Below are positions 17,519 to 24,868 of a stretch of DNA of 64,000 bases, in pieces; within the stretch, counting starts at the first letter, position 1, and each line of letters opens with the position of its first letter. The stretch is taken from NCBI GenBank assembly GCA_039814545.1, contig JBCCBB010000002.1, positions 72,925 to 136,924 on the forward strand, in the 5' to 3' direction. Both the position numbers and the translations under genes were made by a program. The notes beneath the pieces are model-generated. The model was not told the origin of the DNA, searched no databases, and worked only from the letters and a program-made list of their open reading frames with translations. This DNA is from CALBPI01 sp039814545 (GTDB taxonomy: Bacteria; Pseudomonadota; Gammaproteobacteria; Steroidobacterales; Woeseiaceae).

Positions 17519-18235
17519 ATGAACGCCAAATTCAAACTGCTCACACTGGTCGCGATCATTGCGGCACTCGCCGTCGCCGCGACGCAGTTCCCCATCGCCG
17601 AATGGCTCACGGACCTCGTGCGCTGGATCGAGGCCAACAAAGAGACGGCCTGGCTCGTCTTTATTGGTGCCTACGTCGCCGCCACGGTGCTCATGGTGCC
17701 GGGCTCGATCCTCACCGTTGCCGCGGGCTATGTCTTCGGCGTGCTCTATGGCACCGCACTCGTATCCATCTCAAGCATTCTGGGTGCAACGCTGGCCTTC
17801 GTCATCGGCCGCGCGCTGGGTCGTGGCTGGGTGCGCAACCGAATCGGTAATGATGCGCGGCTTGCGGCCATCGACAAGGCCACCGAGCAACGTGGCTTTT
17901 TTGTCATGCTACTGCTGCGCCTCTCGCCCATCTTCCCGTTCAACGTCATGAACTACCTAATGAGCTTGACGGGCATGAAGCTCTCGCACTACTTCTTTGG
18001 CTCCTGGCTGGGCATGCTGCCGGGCACGCTGCTCTACGTGTATATCGGTTCAGCGGCGAGCGACCTCACGAGCCTCATCGCCGGCGAGTACGACGCCGGG
18101 CCCTGGGGCCGCGTCTTCTTCATCGGTGGCCTGATCGCAACGGCCCTCGTCACCGTACTCATCGCCCGCTTCGCGTCGCGCACACTGCGCGAAACGATCG
18201 GCGTGCCCACCGAATCCGCAACAGGGGAAGCCTGA
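17519..18235 (+). CDS. TVP38/TMEM64-family (DedA superfamily) membrane protein
   Basis: The 238-residue polytopic membrane protein starts with a hydrophobic anchor (LLTLVAIIAALAVAATQF). It contains the SNARE-associated/VTT domain from about residue 60 to 205: GSILTVAAGYVFGVLYGT, FVIGRALGRGWV, RLSPIFPFNVMNYLMSLTGM and the downstream glycine-rich SWLGMLPGT. The VTT domain is found in proteins implicated in lipid scrambling or transport. The stop is one base before the ATG of the flavoprotein gene, so the two are coupled, an arrangement I recognise as recurrent for this pair. Its own substrate is unknown. Confidence 0.9.
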   Translation: MNAKFKLLTLVAIIAALAVAATQFPIAEWLTDLVRWIEANKETAWLVFIGAYVAATVLMVPGSILTVAAGYVFGVLYGTALVSISSILGATLAFVIGRALGRGWVRNRIGNDARLAAIDKATEQRGFFVMLLLRLSPIFPFNVMNYLMSLTGMKLSHYFFGSWLGMLPGTLLYVYIGSAASDLTSLIAGEYDAGPWGRVFFIGGLIATALVTVLIARFASRTLRETIGVPTESATGEA

Positions 18236-18236
18236 C

Positions 18237-19709
18237 ATGGACATGTACCCGGGCCAGCAACACGACACCGAGTGGCAGGACCTTGTCTTCCCGTCGGACT
18301 ACAAAAACCCGACGCCGGACCCCGAGGGCTACAACCTCGTCGTTATCGGCGCGGGTCCTGCGGGGCTCATCGTCAGCATCGCGGCCGCCGGCCTGGGCGC
18401 CAAGGTCGCGCTGATAGAACGCCACGCCATGGGGGGCGACTGCCTCAACGTCGGATGCGTACCCTCGAAGGCACTGATCGAGATGGCGGAACGCCGACAC
18501 GGTGGCGCCGACGTGTCGTTCGGCGATGCCATGAGCTGGGTGCGCGAGGTTCGCGCGGGCATCTCACACCACGACTCGGTCGAGCGCTACACAGAAAACG
18601 GTGTCGACGTGTTTCTTGGCGAAGCCGCATTTGAAGACGCTAAGAGCGTCCGCGTCGGTGACACGGTGCTTACGGCCGCCAAATTCGTCATCGCCACGGG
18701 CGCGCGTGCCGCGGTACCGCCCATCCCGGGACTCATCGAGGCCGAGCCGCGCACCAACGAGACGATTTTCGAACTGCGTGAACAGCCTGCCGTGCTTGGC
18801 GTTATCGGTGCCGGCCCCATCGGCTGCGAGCTGGCGCAGGCTTTTGCCCGCCTAGGCAGTGAGGTGCACCTGTTCGAGATGGCCGACCGACCGATCCCCG
18901 TCGAGATTCCTGAAGCGGGCGAGGTACTCGCCAAACAGCTCGAACGCGACGGGGTTCACCTGCACCTGAGCACCGCAGCCGAGTCCGTCGCGCGTGACGG
19001 CGACAAGCGCGTCGTGCGCACCGCGGACGGCGAATTCGTCGTCGACGAATTACTCGTAGCACTTGGCCGTGCGCCCAACGTGGACTCGCTGAACCTCGAG
19101 GCAGCAGGCGTCAACTTTGACCCGCGCAAAGGCATCACCGTCGACGACAATTTGCGCACAAGCAACTCGCGCATATTCGCGGCTGGCGACGTCTGCTCCA
19201 AATACCAGTTTACGAACAACGCCGATCACCAGGCACGCATTATTATCCGCAACGCGCTGTTCTTTGGACGCGGCAAGCCCGATTCGACGCGAATCGCGCG
19301 CTGCACCTACACGGACCCCGAAATCGCGCACGTGGGCGCTGAGGAATCCGACCTGCGTGACGCAGGCGTCGCTTTCGACACCTACCGCGTGGAGTGGGAC
19401 GCCATGGATCGCGCTCGCGCCCAGGCCGACGACCGCGGCTTCGTCCGCGTACTCACTGAGAAGGGTAAGGATAAAATTTTATCCGCAACGATTGTGGGTG
19501 GTGACGCGGGTGAGCAGATTGCGGCCCTGGCCGTACTCGTGGCCAACGGCCGCGGCCTGGGCGAGCTCGACGCAGCCGTGCCCGCCTACCCGACACGATC
19601 CGAGTACCTGCGCCGCCTGGCCGATGCCTACAACCGCACACGCCTGACGCCGACGGTTGAGAAACTGTTCAAATGGCTGTTGGCTCGCCAGCGCAAGAAG
19701 GTCAGCTGA
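18237..19709 (+). CDS. MerA-like FAD-dependent pyridine nucleotide-disulfide oxidoreductase
   Basis: The 490-residue protein has a short N-terminal extension, then FAD-binding VVIGAGPAG (residues 36-43) and the redox-active CLNVGC (Cys69, Cys74). It continues with the NAD(P)-binding GVIGAGPIGCELAQAFARLG, the second FAD motif near IFAAGDVCS and a C-terminal dimerisation domain. At the position where lipoamide dehydrogenases carry the catalytic His of HPTxSE, it has Tyr (AYPTRSE), as in mercuric reductases, but it lacks the MerA N-terminal heavy-metal domain and the C-terminal vicinal cysteines. It is therefore neither a proven Lpd nor a proven mercuric reductase. It is coupled to the upstream TVP38 gene. 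Confidence 0.9.
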   Translation: MDMYPGQQHDTEWQDLVFPSDYKNPTPDPEGYNLVVIGAGPAGLIVSIAAAGLGAKVALIERHAMGGDCLNVGCVPSKALIEMAERRHGGADVSFGDAMSWVREVRAGISHHDSVERYTENGVDVFLGEAAFEDAKSVRVGDTVLTAAKFVIATGARAAVPPIPGLIEAEPRTNETIFELREQPAVLGVIGAGPIGCELAQAFARLGSEVHLFEMADRPIPVEIPEAGEVLAKQLERDGVHLHLSTAAESVARDGDKRVVRTADGEFVVDELLVALGRAPNVDSLNLEAAGVNFDPRKGITVDDNLRTSNSRIFAAGDVCSKYQFTNNADHQARIIIRNALFFGRGKPDSTRIARCTYTDPEIAHVGAEESDLRDAGVAFDTYRVEWDAMDRARAQADDRGFVRVLTEKGKDKILSATIVGGDAGEQIAALAVLVANGRGLGELDAAVPAYPTRSEYLRRLADAYNRTRLTPTVEKLFKWLLARQRKKVS

Positions 19710-19727
19710 CGCGCGCGGTACGCGCCG

Positions 19728-19792
19728 CGTCATTGCGAGGCGCGCAGCTCATACTCCGTCATTGCGAGGCGCGCAGCGCCGCGGCAATCTCC
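19728..19792. repeat. REP-like palindromic repeats, one half and one full copy
   Basis: Two copies of a dispersed repeat occur between the flavoprotein and glycosyltransferase genes. The half copy (19728-19747) reads CGTCATTGCGAGGCGCGCAG. The full copy (19756-19792) starts the same way and ends GCGGCAATCTCCC, so its outer ATTGC and GCAAT are inverted repeats around a GC-rich imperfect hairpin. The same unit appears at 20897-21009 and, diverged, at 47874 and 48275. Positions may be off by a base. Confidence 0.8.
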
Positions 19793-19797
19793 CAACC

Positions 19798-20508
19798 GTG
19801 ACCGCAACGCCAGAAACCCGCGACGACGACGCCCTGCGCCTGTCCGTCATCATCCCCGTCTACCGCGACACAGAAGCACTCGAACGCCTGCTCGACTTGC
19901 TGTCGCAGCAGGCGGGTATTGACGAGTGCGTCGTAGTTGCAGCCAACACGGATCGATCCGAGCTCGATGCCGTCACAGCCGGTCGCGCCAGAATCATTGA
20001 CTCAGAGCCCGGTCGCGGCAGACAACTCAACGCCGGGGCCGCCGAGGCAACCGGCGAGACGCTCTGGTTTCTGCACGCCGATGCCACACCACCCTCTGAT
20101 GCGACCTCCGCCATCCGAGATCACATCCGCGCCGGCAACGATGGCGGTTGGTTTCGATTCCGGTTCGAGGGCGTCGAAACCCGGGGTGCAAAACGGTTAG
20201 CGAACCTCATCAACTGGCGCGCCCAACGCGGCGTGGCCTACGGCGACCAGGGACTCTTCTTCACACGCGAGGCGTTCGATCACTGGGGCGGCTACGAACC
20301 GGTTCCGCTGTTTGAGGAAGTCCGCCTAGTGCGAGCCGCCAAAGCCGAAGGCCGATTCTCAGAGCTGCCGCTCGAGATCGGCGTCGACCCGAGGAAATGG
20401 AACGAGACGGGTTGGGTGCGCCGCACCCTGACCAACCGTGCGCTGGCCCTGGGTCATGCGGCGGGCATCAGCCCGGACCGCCTCGCCCGCTGGTACCGAC
20501 GCGGCTAG
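19798..20508 (+). CDS. TIGR04283-family glycosyltransferase (GT2)
   Basis: The 236-residue GT-A protein begins after a short leader with LRLSVIIPVYRDTEALERLL, the GT2 nucleotide-binding start. It has GRGRQLNAGAAEATGETLWFLHADATPP, in which H-A-D serves as the DXD-like metal site, and YGDQGLFFTREAF. This matches the TIGR04283 family, which usually accompanies a DUF2064 protein as here. I chose GTG 19798 because the open frame upstream runs through REP-like repeats rather than coding sequence; the Shine-Dalgarno is weak. The stop codon abuts the stop of the convergent GIY-YIG gene with no gap. The product glycan is unknown. Confidence 0.84.
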   Translation: MTATPETRDDDALRLSVIIPVYRDTEALERLLDLLSQQAGIDECVVVAANTDRSELDAVTAGRARIIDSEPGRGRQLNAGAAEATGETLWFLHADATPPSDATSAIRDHIRAGNDGGWFRFRFEGVETRGAKRLANLINWRAQRGVAYGDQGLFFTREAFDHWGGYEPVPLFEEVRLVRAAKAEGRFSELPLEIGVDPRKWNETGWVRRTLTNRALALGHAAGISPDRLARWYRRG

Positions 20509-20802
20509 CTAGTCGCTGACGAAGCGGTAGAGATCGCGCCAGTCGGGATTCATGTTTTCGATGAGGCGGATCTTGCGACGGCGAGAGCCGGATTTGATTT
20601 GTTTTTTGCGTTCAATCGCGGCGCGCATGGTGTCTGCCGATTCGAAGTAGACGAGTAAGTGCAGGTTGTCGCGTGCGGTGAAGCCGCGCGTGATCCTGTG
20701 CTTGTGTTGCCACACACGGCCCGGGAGATTCGAGGTCACGCCTGTGTAGAGCGTGCCCCGGGCTTTGTTGGCCATGATGTACACGGCGGGGAGTCGGACC
20801 AT
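20509..20802 (-). CDS. GIY-YIG single-domain nuclease
   Basis: The 97-residue protein is a stand-alone GIY-YIG domain of the UvrC/YhbQ type. The GIY and YIG strands read VYIMA and LYTGVT (YIM in place of GIY, YTG in place of YIG), followed by R30 in GRVWQHK. The segment LVYFESADTMRAAIERKKQIKSGSRRRKIRLIE contains the catalytic-type Glu near residue 65 and ends in a basic patch. Such small GIY-YIG proteins are common, and their cellular role is mostly unproven. The gene converges on the glycosyltransferase with no gap. REP-like repeats lie on both sides, and its start is preceded by a 10-bp hairpin (see that entry). Confidence 0.9.
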   Translation of the reverse strand: MVRLPAVYIMANKARGTLYTGVTSNLPGRVWQHKHRITRGFTARDNLHLLVYFESADTMRAAIERKKQIKSGSRRRKIRLIENMNPDWRDLYRFVSD

Positions 20803-20803
20803 G

Positions 20804-20830
20804 ATGGTGTACCTCTCTTGGGTACACCAT
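20804..20830 (-). promoter_or_regulatory. Hairpin directly upstream of the GIY-YIG start
   Basis: A perfect 10-bp inverted repeat, ATGGTGTACC and GGTACACCAT, with a 7-base loop sits one base before the ATG at 20802. In the minus-strand transcript the loop reads CAAGAGA, which runs into GG of the stem to make the only purine-rich Shine-Dalgarno-like sequence nearby. Folding would therefore partly hide the ribosome site. The 5' arm also carries an ATG. Regulation of translation is an inference from the structure; some phage GIY-YIG endonuclease genes are known to be controlled by similar hairpins. Confidence 0.55.
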
Positions 20831-20896
20831 GGCTTTCGACACGCGCCAACTGCGACCGGTGAAAGTTGCGTTGTTGAAGCGTTACGTTGGATCTAA

Positions 20897-21009
20897 GAGA
20901 TTGCCGCGCCAGCTTCGCTGGCTCGCAATGACGAAAAACTACGTCATTGCGAGCGGCTAATGCCCTACTCCGTCATTGCGAGCGGCCGCAGGCCGCGCGG
21001 CAATCTCCC
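20897..21009. repeat. REP-like palindrome cluster (three copies)
   Basis: Three further copies of the REP-like unit lie here. 20897-20933 is a full copy in reverse orientation with a perfect 6-bp stem, GCCAGC-TTC-GCTGGC. 20942-20957 is a half copy. 20971-21009 is a full forward copy with the stem GCGGCC-GCA-GGCCGC. The outer bases (CGTCATTGCGAG and GCAATCTC) are constant while the stem sequence changes and stays paired. The last copy ends at the stop codon of the AgmX/PglI-like gene. The rest of the 206-base gap (20803-21008) holds only the GIY-YIG leader hairpin. Confidence 0.85.
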
Positions 21010-21995
21010 TAAGCCGGGAAGAAGTCGATCGGCTTGGTGGTCGTAATCGACTCGACGTCCTTGGGCTCAAACCGGAACAGGCGGACGCGCTGCACGAGTT
21101 TGCGCTCGAGCTCGGGATCGCCAAGTTCGCTGGACGCAATCTCACACATCGTGACCGCACCGTCAGGCGAGATGGTCAGACGCAGAACGAGCTTGCCTTC
21201 GAGCGTCGGGTCCTGGCGCAACGCGCGGTTGTAAAGCGCGTAGATCGCGCCCTTGTTGCGGTCAAAGACCATTTCGATCTCTTCACGCGAGCGCGAGCCG
21301 CGGTTGCTGTCGCCGTTGCGTTGAACGTCGTTGCGACCGTTGCCGTCGCCGATGGCTGCCACAGGTGTTTCCACCTGAGTCGTCGCACGACCGGACAACC
21401 CTGTGCCGCCCGTATTGCGCGACAGCTGCGCCGTGTTGATGCCGCCACTGGAGGCACCCACGTTCGAGGTAATCAATGACCGCTCGTTGCGTTCCGAGGC
21501 ACCAACAGCGCCCGTGAGCGGCTGACTCGAAGCCACCTGGTCGACAATGTCGTTGTCTCGCAGCGCGGCAAGGTCGTCGGCGAACGGCAGCAGGCCGGCC
21601 ACCGATGCACGCTCACGCGCCTCATCCACAGGCGGCGCCTCAACGGGCTCGGGCTCGACCACCGGCTCGGGTACGGGCTCCGGCTCCTGCGCCACCTGCT
21701 CGGGCGGCGTCTCTTCGATGGGCTCAGGCTCCGGCTCCTCGACGCGCGGCGGCGGCGGGGGCGGTTCCTGCTTTTCCACAATGAGTTGCGCGAAGCGCGG
21801 CTCGATCTCGACTTCCGCGTAGGGGTCGACATCGGGCGTCGGCAGGAAGGGCCAGACGATACTCAGCGCGAACATGATCGCGAGCGTGATCGTCAGGATC
21901 TTGCGGAACTTGTGTTCCTGTTCGTCGGACAGGGTCCACGGCAACTGGTAGTCGCGGTAGTAGGCCTGGAACGAAGTCGGCATTGCGGTCGCCAT
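21009..21995 (-). CDS. TonB-like protein with AgmX/PglI C-terminal domain
   Basis: The 328-residue protein has a cytosolic N-terminus, one membrane helix near residues 33-52 (ILTITLAIMFALSIVWPFL), and then a long periplasmic Pro/Glu-rich linker (about residues 75-125, with a PPPPPP run and many PEP repeats), as in TonB. A Gly/Asn/Ser-rich stretch follows, and a C-terminal domain of about 95 residues (EMVFDRNKGAIYALYNRAL to the end) matches the AgmX/PglI C-terminal family, with a cysteine in VTMCEIASS. That domain is known from Myxococcus gliding proteins. It is the last gene of the ExbB-ExbD-ExbD-TonB-like module and should transmit proton-motive energy to an outer-membrane or periplasmic partner. 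Confidence 0.87.
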   Translation of the reverse strand: MATAMPTSFQAYYRDYQLPWTLSDEQEHKFRKILTITLAIMFALSIVWPFLPTPDVDPYAEVEIEPRFAQLIVEKQEPPPPPPRVEEPEPEPIEETPPEQVAQEPEPVPEPVVEPEPVEAPPVDEARERASVAGLLPFADDLAALRDNDIVDQVASSQPLTGAVGASERNERSLITSNVGASSGGINTAQLSRNTGGTGLSGRATTQVETPVAAIGDGNGRNDVQRNGDSNRGSRSREEIEMVFDRNKGAIYALYNRALRQDPTLEGKLVLRLTISPDGAVTMCEIASSELGDPELERKLVQRVRLFRFEPKDVESITTTKPIDFFPA

Positions 21996-21998
21996 GGA

Positions 21999-22535
21999 TT
22001 AGCCCCCAATGCCCGCGCCGGCCGTCGTCGACGCCAGCTTGTCAGAACTCTTCTGCATCACGGCGAGCGAGATGCGGCCGTAGTCCGCATCAGTGCAAGT
22101 CGCCATGACCTTTTTGAGCAGACGGTAGGAGATTTCCTTGTCGCCCATGATGGTGACTTCGCGCTGCGCGATGTCTTCGTTGGCCGTCTTGCGCAGGACA
22201 CGGTCGTTCTGCGCCACCAGTGCCTGCTTGAGGCCCTTGATGACGTTGCCCTGCATGTTCATGACGTCGTCGACAGAGGCCACCACATCACCCTGCACGA
22301 GGATGTCGGTGTCTGTGACCATGACGACCACCGTTTCGCGCGATTTCTGCTCGGCTACCGACTCGGGCAGCTTAAGCTCATCGGCATTCGGCAGCGTTTC
22401 CACGTCCGACGAGTTCACCAACAGGAAGAACACGAGGATCGTGAAGATGTCCATGAGCGAGACGAGGTTCAGGCCCGGGTTCTTGCCACGTTTGTGGCGC
22501 CGGTCCATCCGCATCGCGCGCGATGAATGGCTCAT
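21999..22535 (-). CDS. ExbD/TolR-family protein (second copy)
   Basis: The 178-residue protein has the ExbD/TolR layout: a basic N-terminus (RMDRRHKRGKNPGLNLVSLMDIF), one membrane helix near residues 28-43 carrying the conserved Asp of the SLMDIFTIL motif that takes part in proton flow, and a periplasmic domain. It lies 2 bases downstream of the first exbD and 3 bases upstream of the TonB-like gene, so all four are coupled. Two different ExbD proteins with one ExbB suggest a heteromeric rotor, as in the AglRQS gliding motor, which has two ExbD-like subunits (AglQ, AglS). That comparison is inference. Confidence 0.92.
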   Translation of the reverse strand: MSHSSRAMRMDRRHKRGKNPGLNLVSLMDIFTILVFFLLVNSSDVETLPNADELKLPESVAEQKSRETVVVMVTDTDILVQGDVVASVDDVMNMQGNVIKGLKQALVAQNDRVLRKTANEDIAQREVTIMGDKEISYRLLKKVMATCTDADYGRISLAVMQKSSDKLASTTAGAGIGG

Positions 22536-22537
22536 CG

Positions 22538-23044
22538 TCAGGCTCCTTCCGCGACGGTTGCGTCGCCGATAGAGATTTCGGGGAACAACTCGATCTTGTT
22601 GAGCTCACCGTCCTTGAGCTCCTCGTAGATGCGCACCTTGTCCATGACCTGAACAAGCGTCTCGTAGGAGATGTCGGACTCAAGCAGCAACGTGCAATCG
22701 AGTTTGTCGGGGTTGATCTTCTTCACGTCGCGAAGCTTCTCAGCGAGACGGTCGAGATCGTATTCGCCATCGACGTTGTCGATACGCGAGAGCAAGCCAC
22801 CGTTGCGGTCACCAACCTCGATGCGCGCGGCGCGCACCGTGATTTCCAGCTGCATCGTCTCGGCAGGATTCTCCGCGGGCTCAGAGGAAGCACCCGGAAG
22901 ATTCAGCTCGAGAATCGCCAGCCGCGAGAACACGGCCGTGATGAGCAGGAACGGCACCAGAATCACCATGAGATTCATGAATGCCGTGATGTTGAGCTCC
23001 GTCGCTTCAAGAGAGCGACGGCCGCCCCGGCGGCGATACATCAC
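22538..23044 (-). CDS. ExbD/TolR-family protein (first copy)
   Basis: The 168-residue protein has a short basic N-terminus (MMYRRRGGRRSLEATELNITAFMNLMVILVPFLLIT), one membrane helix near residues 25-42, and a periplasmic part. At the place of the usual L-x-D-V/M proton-carrying Asp this copy has FMNLM, so an Asn sits where Asp is expected. It may be a structural or targeting partner of the second ExbD rather than the proton carrier; this is a reading from the motif only. It overlaps exbB by 4 bases at its start. Confidence 0.9.
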   Translation of the reverse strand: MMYRRRGGRRSLEATELNITAFMNLMVILVPFLLITAVFSRLAILELNLPGASSEPAENPAETMQLEITVRAARIEVGDRNGGLLSRIDNVDGEYDLDRLAEKLRDVKKINPDKLDCTLLLESDISYETLVQVMDKVRIYEELKDGELNKIELFPEISIGDATVAEGA

Positions 23045-23688
23045 GCGGCGGCCCCTTTCGGATCACCTTGGCGTTCGGTGACGGCGTTCAGGAACTTCAC
23101 CGATGCCATTTCCAGGCTGTCGACGATTTGGTTCGTCTTGGTCTGGATGACCGTGTGCACGAGCAGCAGCGGGATGGCAACCATGAGGCCAAATGCCGTC
23201 GTGTTCATCGCGATCGAGATACTGCCAGAAAGCATGTCGGCCTTCTCTGCGGGGTTCGCGTTGGCCACCGCCGTAAACGCCTGGATCAGGCCGATAATCG
23301 TACCGAGCAGGCCCAAAAGCGTTGCGATGTTGGCGAACGTGGCCAGGTAGTGCGTGCGCTTCTCAAGCTTGGGCAGCACTTCCATCAGGCTCTCTTCCAT
23401 GGCCTTTTCGATGTCGTCGCGACGACGCGCCGAACCGACCCGGTAGAGGCCGTAGGTCATGATTTTGCCGATGGCCGACTTGGACTTGCTCGTGACGCTC
23501 ACGGCCTGCTGGAAGTTACCGGCCTTGAGATACGGCACGATTTTTTTCCACATGGCGCGGTTGCTGGCGCCCGTCATCGTCAGGTAGACGTAGCGTTCAA
23601 TGGCGATGGCCATCCCAAGCCCGAATACAAACAGGATCGGGTACATGAATTTCCCGCCCAGTTGAAAGAACTCAATTACTGCAGACAT
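23041..23688 (-). CDS. MotA/TolQ/ExbB proton-channel protein
   Basis: The 215-residue protein shows the ExbB/TolQ three-helix plan: helix 1 near residues 13-33 (KFMYPILFVFGLGMAIAIERYVYL), a cytosolic loop with TKSKSAIGKI and the family EKAMEESLMEVLPKLEKRTHYLATFANIATLLGLLGTIIGLI block, then helices 2 and 3 (NTTAFGLMVAIPLLLVHTVI). The conserved TLLGLLGTIIG and AFGLMVAIP motifs are intact. With the two ExbD proteins it should form the stator-like proton channel that energises the TonB-like partner. The 64-base gap upstream contains a GCCCGC/GCGGGC hairpin (near 23720-23740). Confidence 0.94.
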   Translation of the reverse strand: MSAVIEFFQLGGKFMYPILFVFGLGMAIAIERYVYLTMTGASNRAMWKKIVPYLKAGNFQQAVSVTSKSKSAIGKIMTYGLYRVGSARRRDDIEKAMEESLMEVLPKLEKRTHYLATFANIATLLGLLGTIIGLIQAFTAVANANPAEKADMLSGSISIAMNTTAFGLMVAIPLLLVHTVIQTKTNQIVDSLEMASVKFLNAVTERQGDPKGAAA

Positions 23689-23752
23689 TGTCGTTTCCTC
23701 TGATTGACTGTCATTGCCCGCTTACAGCGCGGGCGCCTTCGAACGGCAGCGG

Positions 23753-24193
23753 TCAGGTGTCATCCCCGTCGTTGCCGTGCAAATCTTCGTAGTAGCTGAC
23801 CTGGCGCTTGAACACTTCGCGGTCCGCGGGCGCCAGCACTTCGTCGAGCAAAGTGTTTACAGGTCGGCCGACGAGGTCGCCGAGATCCGACGACTTCCAC
23901 GGCACGATGTACAACACCTGGGGCAACTCCTGGTTACCCACAATTTGTGAGGTACCGAGCGACAAGGAGTCGATGGCCTCACGGGAGCGGGCGGGCTGCG
24001 CCGAACTCGTATCCACAGCCGGTGACTCGTCGTCCACGGCAGCCGCGCTCGTATCTACCGCCGGACCGATGTCCTCGACGACGGCCGCGCTCGTGTCCAC
24101 CGCAGGGCCGATGTCATCGGCGTCCTGCGCACTGGCGCCTGCCGCGATCAACGCGGCAAGCGTGAACGAGATCCATGTTGTGCGTCGTGCCAT
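23753..24193 (-). CDS. Secreted protein with DIGPAVDTSAA-type repeats, function unknown
   Basis: The 146-residue protein has a signal peptide (MARRTTWISFTLAALIAAGASAQ). It then carries three tandem 15-residue acidic repeats of the form DIGPAVDTSAAVVE, the third diverged to DESPAVDTSSAQP. The C-terminal half (about residues 75-146) is unlike low-complexity sequence: LGTSQIVGNQELPQVLYIVPWK, then LVGRPVNTLLDEVLAPADREVFKRQVSYYEDLHG. I do not recognise the family. Its position between a TPR lipoprotein and exbB, in a run of closely spaced genes, points to a periplasmic accessory role in the same envelope system. The repeat number may vary between strains because the units are nearly identical. Confidence 0.8.
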   Translation of the reverse strand: MARRTTWISFTLAALIAAGASAQDADDIGPAVDTSAAVVEDIGPAVDTSAAAVDDESPAVDTSSAQPARSREAIDSLSLGTSQIVGNQELPQVLYIVPWKSSDLGDLVGRPVNTLLDEVLAPADREVFKRQVSYYEDLHGNDGDDT

Positions 24194-24205
24194 GGTCTGC
24201 CCTGC

Positions 24206-24868
24206 CTACTGTGCGACTCGCGCCGCACGCGTATTGCGCTCGATCCGGCGGCTGATGTCAGCGATCCAGCGCGACACCTGCTTGTCCTCGTCCGGTACGA
24301 GCTCCTGGTAACGCTGGTAGTGCTCCAGCGCCTGCTCATGACGCCCCAAATAGAGGTCAAGCAGGATTCCGAAGTTGAAGTGTGCCAACGCGTAATCGGG
24401 CTTTACTGTGACGGCCTTCAAATATGCGGCCTCTGCTTCCCCGAACCGACCCGACTCTCTGTGCAAAATGCCGACTTCGTTCCATCCTGGCGCGTAGGCG
24501 TCGTGAACAGCGAGCGTTGTCTGGAGCAGTGCCAGGGCGTCCTCGTGGCGGTCCAGATTGCGGTAGGCGATGGCCAGCGTGGTTGCCGCGCCCGGATACT
24601 GAGGGCCCAGTTCAACGACAGGCTCGAGCACCGAAACGGCGCCCGTGTAGTCTTCGACGGACATGAGTGTCTGAGCATCTGAGTAACGTTTGGCCACGGC
24701 GTCGGGAATCTCACCCGTAGCCACTGTCTTGCCGGCCGCCGCACCGCGGGCGGGTGCCGCTCGGTCGCCGCCGGGCGTGGCACAGCCTGTAACGAGCAGC
24801 ACGAGCCCGATGGCGGGCCACAACGCGCGTCGCTTGTTCTTATTCGAGTAATGCGAGGAAGGGGTCAC
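24206..24868 (-). CDS. TPR-repeat lipoprotein
   Basis: The 220-residue protein has a lipoprotein signal with basic n-region KNKRR and lipobox LVTGC, giving a lipidated Cys near residue 28. Tetratricopeptide-like helical pairs follow from about residue 55 on (AKRYSDAQTLMSVEDYTGAVSVLEP, GAATTLAIAYRNLDRHEDALALL, PGWNEVGILHRESGRFGEAEAAYLKAV, ALAHFNFGILLDLYLGRHEQALEHY). I set the start at GTG 24868, overlapping the upstream gene by 29 bases; the frame remains open further upstream but that part is antisense-like to coding sequence. It resembles TPR lipoproteins of gliding/TonB-like clusters such as AglT/GltE, and should scaffold the periplasmic part of the complex. Confidence 0.84.
   Translation of the reverse strand: MTPSSHYSNKNKRRALWPAIGLVLLVTGCATPGGDRAAPARGAAAGKTVATGEIPDAVAKRYSDAQTLMSVEDYTGAVSVLEPVVELGPQYPGAATTLAIAYRNLDRHEDALALLQTTLAVHDAYAPGWNEVGILHRESGRFGEAEAAYLKAVTVKPDYALAHFNFGILLDLYLGRHEQALEHYQRYQELVPDEDKQVSRWIADISRRIERNTRAARVAQ

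Noticed and set aside
18237..19709. Mercuric reductase proper (mer operon)
   Set aside because: It lacks the N-terminal metal-binding domain and the C-terminal cysteine pair, and no merT, merP or merR is nearby.
19657..19797. Extended N-terminus of the TIGR04283 glycosyltransferase
   Set aside because: The codons run through the end of the flavoprotein gene and the REP-like repeats, giving Arg/Ala-rich sequence with no family match.
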